Part shown: positions 17,011 through 25,135 of the stretch, piece after piece
How the letters are laid out: the number at the start of each line of letters is the position of its first letter
Position numbering within the stretch: the first letter of the stretch is position 1
NCBI GenBank assembly: GCA_031262705.1
Contig: JAISHD010000049.1
Coordinates: 1 to 33,117 of the forward strand
From: Methanocalculaceae archaeon
Lineage (GTDB): Archaea; Halobacteriota; Methanomicrobia; Methanomicrobiales; Methanocorpusculaceae
DNA: 33,117 bases
Direction of reading: 5' to 3'
Notes under the pieces: generated by a model
Told to the model about the DNA's origin: nothing
What the model saw: only the letters and a program-made list of their open reading frames with translations
Database searches by the model: none
Program-made: the position numbers and the translations under genes

Positions 17011-17198
17011 TTCTCCACCCATTCAATAGCCCCGAGAGGACAAACAGTCGAACAGATTTTGCATTTGTCCTTGCAGGTCTCTGTATCAACAGTAAGATAC
17101 GCGTCGATTAACTCAAGCGAACCCTGCGGGCAGACTGACACACATGCCCCGCAGTAGCCGCAAACGTCTCTGCGAATATTGATCATTGCAGTACTCAT
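17007..17198 (-). CDS. Ferredoxin for geranylgeranyl reductase
   Basis: A 63-residue ferredoxin with two four-cysteine cluster motifs: [12 protein letters not shown] from Cys13 and [13 protein letters not shown] further on, the latter with an extra residue between the first two cysteines. It is the first gene of the operon and overlaps the reductase start by four bases (ATGA), so the two proteins are made together. Its likely job is to feed low-potential electrons to the reductase. A TATA-like GTTTATGCG is near 17208-17216. An in-frame ATG four codons in gives MINIRRD as an alternative start. Confidence 0.93.
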   Translation of the reverse strand: MSTAMINIRRDVCGYCGACVSVCPQGSLELIDAYLTVDTETCKDKCKICSTVCPLGAIEWVEK

Positions 17199-17246
17199 TG
17201 GGGGGCGTAACGCATAAACTCTCTGGATGAGAGAAAGATAAGCAAT

Positions 17247-17342
17247 ATGGATGAGGAAATACCAAAGCCCGGACTGATGTATATTGTGCTGATGATTGTT
17301 GCCATCGGTTGTGTCGTTTACGGCATATCACTGATGTTTTAA
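17247..17342 (+). CDS. 31-residue single-span membrane peptide
   Basis: An ATG at 17247 opens a short frame that begins MDEEIPKPGLMYIVLMIVAI, continues hydrophobic and ends with VYGISLMF before a TAA. It has a charged, proline-containing head followed by one transmembrane helix of about 21 residues. This is the layout of small accessory membrane proteins, and the GCVVYG segment resembles GCIVYG in the symporter accessory protein at 31024. It lies alone on the plus strand between ferredoxin and the PiT transporter. The match of a helix exactly filling the frame favours a real peptide. Confidence 0.5.
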   Translation: MDEEIPKPGLMYIVLMIVAIGCVVYGISLMF

Positions 17343-17384
17343 GATACGCAGAGCGGATTTTCACCCTCAGGAAAAGGATTCGGA

Positions 17385-18587
17385 TTAAAACCCGAATACC
17401 AGTCGTGCGGCAATGTAGCAGATTCCAGAGACCGCTGCAGCTGCGGGAATAGTTAAGATCCAAGCGGTAACCATCTGACGGACTGCTCCCCATCGCACGG
17501 CACCGGTTCCCCGCGTCACGCCGGTTCCCATGATGGTTCCCGTTGCAACGTGTGTTGTTGAGACCGGAACACCAAACATGGTCATAAATGATAATACCAT
17601 TCCGCCGGACATTGACGCGGAAAATCCCTGATAGGGACGGATGCGGGTAATGCCTGTGCCCATTTTTTTGATAACCTTCCAGCCGCCGGACAAAATACCC
17701 AAGGCAATCGCAAGAGCCGATAGTACAATTACCCACATTGGAAGTTCTGCATCAGCGGTTACAAATCCTGCGGCGATCAGAATTGCAATGATGATACCCA
17801 TTGCGTTCTGGGCGTCATTGCCGCCAAGACTCATTGCCTGAAAACCGGAACCCACGACCTGCGCACGCTGGAACCATTTGTTCATCTTTGTTGGATGCTT
17901 GGCGCTTGCCATGATTTTGGTTAAAATGGTGGTGAAGATGTAGGAGACGATCAGACCGAGCATTGGCGAGACACAGATGAAAAGCACAATGGCAAGCAGC
18001 CCTTTAATGACGAACAGATCCAGAATCATCAGAATGGGGATTGCCACAACTGCTCCGACTGCCGCCCCGAGGATTGCATAAAACTTCAGAGAGTCCTTGA
18101 AGATTACCGCAAGACGTGTCATGATAACCGCACCGAGAGCTGCACCGCAGGCAAGATAGACTACGGTCCATCCGACAAGACCCGGTTCAGGCCAGAACAC
18201 GGCGGAAATCCCTCCTGCGGCAAGACCTGCCCCCATCAGGCCGCCGACAAGGGCGTGCGATGAGGATACCGGAATACCGTAGTGCGAACAGGCATTCACC
18301 CACAGCACTGCACCGATAAGTCCGATGAAAAGAAGTACTGGTGTGAAGATGCCGGGGTCAACGATACCTTTTCCAATGGTTTTTGCGACTGCGGTTGAGT
18401 AGATAAAGGGGCCTGCAAGGCAGCAGACAGACGCGATGAGAATTGCAGTACGGGGTGCAAGTGCCCGCGTCGCGATGACGGTTGCTACCGTGTTGGACGC
18501 GTCATTTCTTCCGTTGGAAAAGTTGAACGCAAGCGCGATCACAATGCCTGCGATGATAATAATCGTGTTTGCGTCCATTGCACTCAC
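17385..18587 (-). CDS. pit: PiT family inorganic phosphate transporter
   Basis: A 400-residue integral membrane protein of about ten or more helices. The repeated family signature is seen twice: NGRNDASN at 25-32 and GGNDAQNAMG around 250, one in each inverted half. These carriers import phosphate (or metal-phosphate) driven by H+ or Na+. Its start overlaps the stop of the DUF47 gene by four bases, so translation is coupled. The C-terminus ends in a helix (ICYIAARLVFGF). Confidence 0.93.
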   Translation of the reverse strand: MSAMDANTIIIIAGIVIALAFNFSNGRNDASNTVATVIATRALAPRTAILIASVCCLAGPFIYSTAVAKTIGKGIVDPGIFTPVLLFIGLIGAVLWVNACSHYGIPVSSSHALVGGLMGAGLAAGGISAVFWPEPGLVGWTVVYLACGAALGAVIMTRLAVIFKDSLKFYAILGAAVGAVVAIPILMILDLFVIKGLLAIVLFICVSPMLGLIVSYIFTTILTKIMASAKHPTKMNKWFQRAQVVGSGFQAMSLGGNDAQNAMGIIIAILIAAGFVTADAELPMWVIVLSALAIALGILSGGWKVIKKMGTGITRIRPYQGFSASMSGGMVLSFMTMFGVPVSTTHVATGTIMGTGVTRGTGAVRWGAVRQMVTAWILTIPAAAAVSGICYIAARLVFGF

Positions 18588-19213
18588 GTGTGACGGATCA
18601 GAATTGCGGCAAACACATCGGCCACATCTTCACATTTGTCGGTCGCAATCTCAAAGTGCTCATAAATATCCTTGAACTTGATGATCTCGACAGGATCTTT
18701 TGTCTTGAACAGACTGCGCAGGGCATTTGACAGGATATCGTCTCCCTGATTCTCCAAGCGGTTGATCTCAATGCAGCATCCTTTGATGGTTTCGGGGTCA
18801 TTCAGTGTGCGAAGACCGCCAACACCAGTACGAATCTCCTCTGCTGCCTGACGGATCACCACGGCAAACTGAACCATGAAGTCGTCGGGCTTTTCGATTT
18901 CGTAGATAAGGAGCATATTGGCACCCGAGTCGATGAAATCGATCACATTGTCTAAGGCGGTAACCAGCCGGGAGATCTCTTCGGGTTCGATGGGCGTGAT
19001 GAACGTCCGGTTCAGTTCGTCATATGCCCGGTGTGCCATCACATCACCACGGTGCTCAAGATCTTTCATTTGCCGGTATTTTTCCTGAATATTGGTATAG
19101 TCAGCAAAAATATTTACTAAAAGATCTGCCGCTTCACAGACAATTTCTGCCAGCTCTTCAAACAGCTCAAAAAAGAATTTATCCTGCGGGACCACCCAGC
19201 TTTTCAACCCCAT
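18584..19213 (-). CDS. DUF47/PhoU-like partner of the phosphate transporter
   Basis: A 209-residue, wholly helical, acidic protein of the TIGR00153/DUF47 family, distant from PhoU. Characteristic parts are the MKDLEHRGDVMAHRAYDEL segment, with metal-binding E/D residues in the first bundle, and NRLENQGDDILSNAL in the second. These proteins are nearly always encoded beside PiT carriers and are thought to regulate them. GAGAGG stands directly before the ATG. It is the first gene of a two-gene operon. Confidence 0.92.
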   Translation of the reverse strand: MGLKSWVVPQDKFFFELFEELAEIVCEAADLLVNIFADYTNIQEKYRQMKDLEHRGDVMAHRAYDELNRTFITPIEPEEISRLVTALDNVIDFIDSGANMLLIYEIEKPDDFMVQFAVVIRQAAEEIRTGVGGLRTLNDPETIKGCCIEINRLENQGDDILSNALRSLFKTKDPVEIIKFKDIYEHFEIATDKCEDVADVFAAILIRHT

Positions 19214-19342
19214 CCTCTCGTAACCTCTTTACAGATACATAGTAAGGAATGTTACATGAATCTTTGCCTTTTGCGAGGGGCATTTTTCAGAGCCGAATAC
19301 TACTTATTACACCTGCGATCCATATCTGACGGAACACAAACC

Positions 19343-19948
19343 ATGCAGTATTTCCCTTACGGCACAATTGAAACCGAGGCTTTGAAAGCAGCAGATCCAA
19401 CTCTCGGAGCTGCAATTGACCGGCTCGGACACCCCAACCGGCCACTGATGCCGGATCTTTTTACAGCCCTCGTCAACTGCGTGATCGCCCAGCAGATCTC
19501 AACCAAAGCAGCCGAGACTGTGCATGGCCGGGTGGTTGATCGGTGCGGCGGGGTTGTAACCCCTGAACAGATCGTCCGACTCTCCGAAGAAGAGATTCAG
19601 TCACTTGGTATGTCGCGGAGAAAAGCAGGATACATCCGAGGCATTGCTCTCGCTTTTGTCTCAGGACAGATTGATGTTCAGGAACTGCGTAATGCGGAGG
19701 AGGATCGGATCATCAGGGAGCTTACTGCGCTCCCGGGGATCGGCATCTGGACTGCCGAGATGCTGATGCTTCACTCTCTGCAGCATTCGGACATCTGCAG
19801 CTGGCATGATCTCGGCATCCGGAGGGGAATGATGCGGCTTTATGGAATGGAGGCAATTTCAAAGGTCGAATTTGAGGTTCTGCGCCGCCGCTACTCCCCC
19901 TACGGAAGTGTTGCTTCAATCTATCTCTGGGCACTCGCACATCAATAG
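19343..19948 (+). CDS. HhH-GPD DNA glycosylase, AlkA/3-methyladenine type
   Basis: A 201-residue base-excision repair enzyme that removes alkylated bases from DNA. The helix-hairpin-helix LTALPGIGIWTAEML lies at 127-141 and the catalytic aspartate is Asp156 in SWHDLGIRRG. No iron-sulphur cysteine loop is present, so it is not an EndoIII or MutY type. The start at 19343 (MQYFPYGTIE) fits; the frame is open 29 codons upstream without family resemblance. Its last five codons lie in the first copy of a 45-bp tandem repeat. Confidence 0.9.
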   Translation: MQYFPYGTIETEALKAADPTLGAAIDRLGHPNRPLMPDLFTALVNCVIAQQISTKAAETVHGRVVDRCGGVVTPEQIVRLSEEEIQSLGMSRRKAGYIRGIALAFVSGQIDVQELRNAEEDRIIRELTALPGIGIWTAEMLMLHSLQHSDICSWHDLGIRRGMMRLYGMEAISKVEFEVLRRRYSPYGSVASIYLWALAHQ

Positions 19949-20070
19949 CTGTGCTCGACTCCCCCTTCCGGGGTCATACCCGCACATCAATAGCTGTGCT
20001 CGACTCCCCCTTCCGGGGTCATACCCGCACACCAGTACCTGCGTTCAGCTCCTCCGTGCGTCACAGTAGC
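19936..20070. repeat. 45-bp tandem repeat, two perfect copies and a degenerate third
   Basis: Unit 1 is 19936-19980 and unit 2 is 19981-20025; they appear identical and begin CGCACATCAATAG. A third unit, 20026-20070, keeps roughly half the bases. The first unit includes the last codons and stop of the glycosylase gene, so the repeat seems to come from duplication of that gene end. Each perfect unit contains CCCC-TTCC-GGGG, able to form a short hairpin. Confidence 0.9.
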
Positions 20071-20108
20071 TACCACAGATTATTGGTACATTTTCCAAAA
20101 CAACTGTA

Positions 20109-20114
20109 TTTTTT
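20109..20114 (+). terminator. T6 tract downstream of the glycosylase and repeat
   Basis: Six T in a row about 160 bases past the glycosylase stop and before the TATA-like TATTAATAC (20130-20138) of the next gene. A plausible archaeal termination site, but not a strong one. Confidence 0.3.
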
Positions 20115-20160
20115 GGGACTTTCATCCATTATTAATACTTCATCATCCTACAACTTACCC

Positions 20161-20625
20161 ATGAGACCTATGAGGAGGAAAGCGTCCCAACTCCCGGACA
20201 GGGATGCATGGGATCTTCTGCAAAACGGCATCTGGGGAACGCTTGCAACGGTAGACAGCAACGGACAGCCCTATGCAGTTCCCATGAACTATGCTTTGCT
20301 TGGAACCACCCTGTATCTTCACTCTGCAATGGAAGGACACAAAATCGACAACCTGCACGAAAATCCGCGTGTATCCTTTTCGGTTGTCGCAACAGCAGAA
20401 GTTCTCTCCGAACAGTTTGACATGACATACCGGTCCGTGGTGGTGTTTGGAACAGCCCGGATTGTCAAGGATACAAAAGAAAAACTGACTGCCCTTGAAG
20501 CCTTGATGGAAAAATATTCACCGGCATTCCATGACAAGGCAATGGAGTACATCAGTAGTAACATCGGCAGAACAGCCGTTATTGCAGTTGAAATCAGCGC
20601 TATTGCCGCAAAGACAGGACGGTAA
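20161..20625 (+). CDS. Flavin-binding split-barrel protein (PNPOx/NimA-like)
   Basis: A 154-residue protein of the pyridoxamine-phosphate-oxidase-like FMN barrel superfamily, closest in pattern to NimA-type proteins. Typical parts are GTLATVDSNGQPYAVPMNYA, LYLHSAMEGHKIDNL with the family histidines, NPRVSFSVV, and YRSVVVFGTARIV. The first ATG at 20161 lies about 25 bases after a TATA-like element, so the message may be leaderless; a second ATG three codons later is followed by GAGGAGG and is less likely. One base separates its stop codon from the next gene, an FAD reductase, which suggests the two flavoproteins work together. Confidence 0.87.
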   Translation: MRPMRRKASQLPDRDAWDLLQNGIWGTLATVDSNGQPYAVPMNYALLGTTLYLHSAMEGHKIDNLHENPRVSFSVVATAEVLSEQFDMTYRSVVVFGTARIVKDTKEKLTALEALMEKYSPAFHDKAMEYISSNIGRTAVIAVEISAIAAKTGR

Positions 20626-20626
20626 A

Positions 20627-21670
20627 ATGTATGATGTGGTCATATCGGGAGCAGGACCTGCAGGCTGCATCACCGCAAAACTCCTTGCCGATTCAGGATA
20701 CTCGGTTCTGATCGCAGAAAAAATGGCAATACCCAGAAGGAGGTCCTGTTCCGGTATTCTGATCCAGAAATCCGTCGGCATCCTTGAACATACATTTGGA
20801 AAGATTCCTCAAGCCGTGTATGCCGAGCCGCATCTGAACAAAGGTATGATCCTCACTACCGATACCGGTATGATAGTCCCGATTGAGGGATTTTGCCTCA
20901 GTATCTGGCGCAGCTTCCATGATTACTGGATGATAATGGAAGCGGTTGATGCCGGTGTAGTGTTTCTTGAAGAGACGCCAGTCACCGGATTTATTGAGAA
21001 AAAAGATTATATTGCGGTCCGGCTCGGCGGGAGAAACGCTTCCAATATATCGGCGAGAGTCCTTGCCGGATGTGACGGGCCTGCCGGAACCATTCGCAGG
21101 AAACTTCGAGGGAAACCGGGGGACTGCATCACTACCCACCAGGTTTATTCCAAAGGGGAAATTGATCTCGATCCCGCGTACTTTCATACATTTCTGCAGC
21201 CTGAGCTTTCCGATTATGATGCATGGTGTGCGGTCAAAGATAACTACATTATCACTGGTGTCGGTGTTCATCATGCATCGGATGCAGGCAGATATCATAA
21301 AAAATTTCTCGCGTATCTCGCAGAAAATCACCATGCAAGACTTTCCGTCCGGGAATTTGAGGAACGGTGGCTGCTTCCCCACATAACATTGGAAAACCCG
21401 GTGGACAAAGGAGAGGGAAGAGTTTTTCTTGCGGGGGACGCGGCAAATCTTCTCAATCCGCTGGCGGAGGGAATTTCCAGTGCTCTGGTAAGCGGCAGTG
21501 CATTTGCTGATGCATTTATGGGTGCCGCAGAACCGGGGGAAAATCCGGATCTCATCCGCCTTCGCGCCGGTTATGAAACCAATCTTTCCAATACCATTGA
21601 CCGCATGCATCGGCAGTGGAAATATCTTGCTGAAATCTCACCGAAGTTTGCCCGTCTGAGAGATATCTAA
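20627..21670 (+). CDS. FAD-dependent reductase related to geranylgeranyl reductases
   Basis: A 347-residue flavoprotein with GAGPAG at residues 8-13, RRRSCSGIL (the cysteine region of the family), an AGCDGPAGTIRRKL segment and the FAD motif GDAANLLNPLAEGI. It is about 50 residues shorter than the two lipid reductases in this window and lacks the YxWxFPK motif, so it probably has another substrate. It starts one base after the split-barrel gene stop with GGACGG upstream and is clearly coupled to it. A decayed acetyltransferase follows 26 bases downstream. Confidence 0.85.
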   Translation: MYDVVISGAGPAGCITAKLLADSGYSVLIAEKMAIPRRRSCSGILIQKSVGILEHTFGKIPQAVYAEPHLNKGMILTTDTGMIVPIEGFCLSIWRSFHDYWMIMEAVDAGVVFLEETPVTGFIEKKDYIAVRLGGRNASNISARVLAGCDGPAGTIRRKLRGKPGDCITTHQVYSKGEIDLDPAYFHTFLQPELSDYDAWCAVKDNYIITGVGVHHASDAGRYHKKFLAYLAENHHARLSVREFEERWLLPHITLENPVDKGEGRVFLAGDAANLLNPLAEGISSALVSGSAFADAFMGAAEPGENPDLIRLRAGYETNLSNTIDRMHRQWKYLAEISPKFARLRDI

Positions 21671-21696
21671 AAAAAATTTCAGGGCGAATACTATGT

Positions 21697-22182
21697 ATGG
21701 ATTCACTGCATCTGCGATTTGCAGTTCCCAATGATGTGCCCCAGATACTCGGATTCATCCGCGAACTGGCTGAGTATGAACATATGGAGAATGAGATTGT
21801 GGCAACCGAGAAACTTCTCCATGAATAGCTGTTTGTCAGACAAAAAGCAGAGGTTCTAATAGGAGAGAGGCAGAGTTGCAGTTGGGTTTGAGCTGCTTTT
21901 CCATAATTTTCCACATTTCTCGGGCGGGCAGGAATCCATCTGGAGGACCTGTATGTGATACTAGAGTTCCGCGGATCCGGGTTTGGAAAAGCGTTTCTTT
22001 CGCGATTTTCCCCAATTGCGGTGGAACATGGTTACGGCAGGCTTGAATGATGGTGTCTGGACTGGAACCGCCCGAGCATCGAATTTTATCTCTCGTTCGG
22101 CGCTGTGCCGATGAGCGACTGGACGATGTACCGCATCTGCGGTAACACATTATCAGAGCTGGTAGAAAAGGATCGGCAATAA
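21697..22182 (+). pseudogene. Decayed GNAT family N-acetyltransferase
   Basis: Read in one frame from the ATG at 21697, this resembles a full-length GNAT protein (about 161 codons) with at least four disabling changes. There is a TAG at 21826-21828, a frameshift near 21870-21880, a compensating shift near 21907-21910, and a TGA at 22048-22050 where family members have Trp (LE-stop-WCLDWN). The intact parts are recognisable: VPQILGFIRELAEYE, VGFELLFHNF (in the +1 frame), FSTFLGRAGIHLEDLYV, EFRGSGFGKAFL (acetyl-CoA loop) and DWNRPSIEFYLSFGAVPM. This is the pattern of diamine or amino-acid N-acetyltransferases. It lies behind the flavin operon and must be inactive. Confidence 0.9.
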
Positions 22183-22210
22183 CCTGACAGAGAGGAAAGG
22201 CCACGTCGTC

Positions 22211-22218
22211 TTTATAGT
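22211..22218 (+). promoter_or_regulatory. TATA box of the fae-hps gene
   Basis: TTTATAGT stands about 34-41 bases upstream of the fae-hps ATG, placing transcription start near 22240 with a leader of about a dozen bases. Confidence 0.5.
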
Positions 22219-22251
22219 CTTACAAGACCAACGGTACTGAAGAGATTTTCT

Positions 22252-23463
22252 ATGTTTTTGATTGGTGAAGCACTCGTTGGCGATGGAGCAGAACTCGCTC
22301 ACATCGATCTTATGATCGGCGATAAAATGGGACCGGTAGGAACCGCTTTTGCAAACGGTCTGACCCAGCTTTCCGCCGGACACACTCCGCTGCTTGGCGT
22401 TATCCATCCGAACCTTCTGCCAAAACCGGCAGTCCTGATCGTTCCAAAAGTTACGCTGAAGCACACTGAACAGGTAACCCAGATATTCGGCCCTGCACAG
22501 GCCGCAGTCTCCAAAGCGGTTGCCGATGCACTTGAGGACGGTATCTTTACCGGCATGGATATTGACGATGTGGTAATTGTTGCAAGCGTTTTCATCTCTC
22601 CGGAGGCAGAGGACTTCAACAAACTCTACCGGTTCAACTACGGAGCAACACGCCTCGCACTTTCCCGGGCGCTTGACAAGTTCCCGGACACCGCAACCGT
22701 TCTCAAGGAGAAGGACCGGGCAGCCCATGGTGTTATGGGATTCAAGGTTCAGCGGCTCTGGAACCCGCCGTATCTGCAGGTCGCCATGGATCTTGTTGAT
22801 ATGAAACAGGTGGAGCGCGTGCTGCGCGAGGTTCCGCAGAATGATCATGTCATCTTTGAGGCGGGAACACCGCTGATCAAACAGTTCGGCTTACACGTCA
22901 TCGGTGAGATCCGCAAGATCCGCCCGAACTGCTTCATTGTTGCAGACTTAAAGACACTGGACACCGGCAACCTTGAGGCCCGCATGGTCTCCAACGCCGG
23001 CGGCGATGCAGCAGTGGTCTCCGGTCTTGCACCGGTCGAGACGATTGCAGCATTCATCAAGGAAGCAAAGAAGTGCGGTATCTATGCAATCATCGATATG
23101 CTCAATGTTGCAGAACCGGCAAAACTGATCGAGAGCCTTGCAAAGATGGGCGGGGCGGCTCTCCTTCCGCAGTATGTTGAGATGCACCGCGCAATCGATA
23201 AGGAGGCAAGCGGCGAGTACAGCTGGGGCGACATCAAGAAGATCAAGGCAGTTGCCGCAAAGTACAATGCAAAGATTCTGGTTGCAACCGCCGGCGGTAT
23301 CCGCGTGCCGGTCGTCAAGAAGGCAATCGCTGCAGGTGCAGATGTTGTGGTGGTCGGACGCGCCATTACTGCAAGCAAAGATATCAAGAATGCAGCAGAG
23401 TCCTTCCTTGCAGAGCTTGACTCCGAAGAGATCGACCAGTTCCGTGTGATGACGGATTTCTAA
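22252..23463 (+). CDS. fae-hps: Bifunctional formaldehyde-activating enzyme / hexulose-6-phosphate synthase
   Basis: A 403-residue fusion. Residues 1 to about 170 are Fae, which condenses formaldehyde with tetrahydromethanopterin; the conserved His17 (AHIDLMIG) and GHTPLLGV are present. Residues from about 175 on are Hps, a TIM-barrel decarboxylase-fold enzyme, with AMDLVDM, the catalytic [10 protein letters not shown] and the phosphate site ATAGGIRVP...VVVGRAI. In methanogens this fusion splits hexulose 6-phosphate to make ribulose 5-phosphate for nucleotides and captures the released formaldehyde. The coding sequence has strong archaeal highly-expressed codon choice, its own TATA box and a strong T-tract terminator. 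Confidence 0.96.
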   Translation: MFLIGEALVGDGAELAHIDLMIGDKMGPVGTAFANGLTQLSAGHTPLLGVIHPNLLPKPAVLIVPKVTLKHTEQVTQIFGPAQAAVSKAVADALEDGIFTGMDIDDVVIVASVFISPEAEDFNKLYRFNYGATRLALSRALDKFPDTATVLKEKDRAAHGVMGFKVQRLWNPPYLQVAMDLVDMKQVERVLREVPQNDHVIFEAGTPLIKQFGLHVIGEIRKIRPNCFIVADLKTLDTGNLEARMVSNAGGDAAVVSGLAPVETIAAFIKEAKKCGIYAIIDMLNVAEPAKLIESLAKMGGAALLPQYVEMHRAIDKEASGEYSWGDIKKIKAVAAKYNAKILVATAGGIRVPVVKKAIAAGADVVVVGRAITASKDIKNAAESFLAELDSEEIDQFRVMTDF

Positions 23464-23473
23464 ACCGATTACA

Positions 23474-23488
23474 TTTTTTCCTTTTTTT
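23474..23488 (+). terminator. Double T-tract terminator of fae-hps
   Basis: T6 then CC then T7 begins 10 bases after the stop codon, a typical strong archaeal oligo-T terminator. Confidence 0.7.
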
Positions 23489-23518
23489 GTTCTGCCAAAA
23501 ACGATACTTTAAGCATTC

Positions 23519-23542
23519 TCACACCCAATAATCACAGTGTGA
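23519..23542. promoter_or_regulatory. Dyad TCACAC-N12-GTGTGA before metX
   Basis: A perfect 6-base inverted repeat lies just downstream of a TATA-like ACTTTAAG (23507-23514), at the place where transcription would begin, about 100 bases before the metX start. It could be an operator or a short RNA hairpin. Confidence 0.35.
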
Positions 23543-23645
23543 ATTTGCGAGGCAATGAACGTGAAACGACGTGCAATGTTTCGGAATGAGGTTTTCCCAG
23601 AATGTGCTCAATGAATAATACTATTTCCCGGGGGGAGGAATGGTG

Positions 23646-25106
23646 ATGAAAGGTTCCGTCGGAGACACAGCAACACAGTATCACCAGCTTGCCTCCCCTC
23701 TGCATCTTGAGTCTGGGGCTGTTCTGCGCGAAGTGATAATTGCCTACGAGCAGTACGGTACATCCCCGTCTCTTGGAAATACGATTCTCGTCTGTCATGC
23801 TCTTTCAGGTGATGCCCATGCGGCAGGCATGCACAAAGGTGATAAGCGTCCGGGATGGTGGGACGGTATCATCGGCCCAGGAAAAGCGCTTGACACCGAT
23901 CGCTACTGTATCATTGCAACGAATGTTATCGGCGGATGTAAAGGCTCCACCGGCCCGGCCTCAGTAAATCCGGAGACCGGCATGCCGTACGGCACGGACT
24001 TTCCGGTGGTGACCATCCGCGACATGGTTGCAGCGCAGCACCAGTTTCTGATCGAACGCGGCATCACCGACCTCTATGCAGTTGTCGGTGGATCAATGGG
24101 TGGGATGCAGGCACTGACATGGAGTGTGACATTCCCCGGATTTTCCCGCCGAATTGTTGCAATCGCAGCTGCAGGGTACTCAACCCCGATGCACATCGCC
24201 TTCGGTGCGGTGGGCCGGGCAGCAATCATGACCGATCCTGCGTGGAAAGGCGGACGCTACCCGGCAGACGAGCGTCCTGATCACGGATTATCGCTTGCGC
24301 GGATGATCGCCCATATTACGTATCTGTCGGATCAGTCTATGCACAAAAAGTTCGGACGCACGCTTCAGGAGAAGACCGAGTACGGGTACGGGTTTGAGAC
24401 AGAGTTCAGCGTGGAAAGCTATCTGAAGCATCAGGGAAGCAGTTTTGTGCAACGGTTTGATCCAAACTCTTACCTCTACATCACCAAAGCCATCGATTAC
24501 TATGATCTGACCAAAAACGGATCGCTCAGCCAGGGTTTTGCCGATGCCGATGCGAAGTTTCTGATCCTGTCAGTTTCCACCGACTGGCTGTATCCACCGT
24601 ATCTTTCCGAGGAGATCGTGATGGCGTTAAACAGTACTGGAAAGGATGTGCAGTACACTGAGGTGATGTCCGGATACGGCCACGACGGATTCCTTCTTGA
24701 GGATGATCAGATGAATTATCTCATCGGAAGGTTTCTGACACCCCTCACCGTTGCAGACATTATGATCCGTGATCCTCCCGCCATCTGCAGTTGTGCTACG
24801 ATTCGTGCAACGGCGCAGGCGATGATCGAGCGCGAGATCAATCACCTGCCGGTGCTGCACGCGGACGGTACGCTTGAGGGAATTGTGACTTCATGGGATA
24901 TTGCTAAGGCGGTTGCAGGCGAACACAAGATGCTCGCAGAAATTATGACACGGAACGTGGTGTGCGTATCTCCCGCGGACACATTGCGGGAAGCGGCACG
25001 CATTCTGGATCAGCATCATATCTCGGCGCTTCCGATCGTTGAGGAAGGCAGGGTTGTAGGTATGCTTACCAGTGAACAACTCTCGAACATGACGGAGAGG
25101 AACTGA
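23646..25106 (+). CDS. metX: Homoserine O-acetyltransferase with C-terminal CBS pair
   Basis: An alpha/beta-hydrolase of about 370 residues fused to two CBS domains (near 372-425 and 433-484, counted from an ATG two codons earlier at 23640). The catalytic triad is visible: Ser152 in GGSMGGMQ, Asp315 in STDWLYPP and His348 in GYGHDGFLL. It acylates homoserine for methionine synthesis by sulphydrylation. CBS pairs bind adenosyl compounds, so feedback by S-adenosylmethionine or AMP is an attractive inference. GGGGGAGG lies right before the ATG at 23640 and about seven bases before the ATG at 23646, so the latter is preferred. Confidence 0.94.
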   Translation: MKGSVGDTATQYHQLASPLHLESGAVLREVIIAYEQYGTSPSLGNTILVCHALSGDAHAAGMHKGDKRPGWWDGIIGPGKALDTDRYCIIATNVIGGCKGSTGPASVNPETGMPYGTDFPVVTIRDMVAAQHQFLIERGITDLYAVVGGSMGGMQALTWSVTFPGFSRRIVAIAAAGYSTPMHIAFGAVGRAAIMTDPAWKGGRYPADERPDHGLSLARMIAHITYLSDQSMHKKFGRTLQEKTEYGYGFETEFSVESYLKHQGSSFVQRFDPNSYLYITKAIDYYDLTKNGSLSQGFADADAKFLILSVSTDWLYPPYLSEEIVMALNSTGKDVQYTEVMSGYGHDGFLLEDDQMNYLIGRFLTPLTVADIMIRDPPAICSCATIRATAQAMIEREINHLPVLHADGTLEGIVTSWDIAKAVAGEHKMLAEIMTRNVVCVSPADTLREAARILDQHHISALPIVEEGRVVGMLTSEQLSNMTERN

Positions 25107-25135
25107 CGAAAAGGAACAAACAGAGAGAACAAACG

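Noticed and set aside
19936-20070. Tandem repeat considered as a CRISPR array
   Set aside because: The units are directly adjacent with no spacers, and no cas gene is near.
21826-21828. In-frame TAG in the GNAT gene as a pyrrolysine codon
   Set aside because: The gene also has a TGA and two frameshifts, so the TAG is part of decay. Nothing else in the window suggests pyrrolysine use.
23557-23616. A 19-codon frame in the metX leader as a regulatory leader peptide
   Set aside because: GAGG is too close to its ATG and the peptide shows no run of regulatory codons; nothing distinguishes it from chance.
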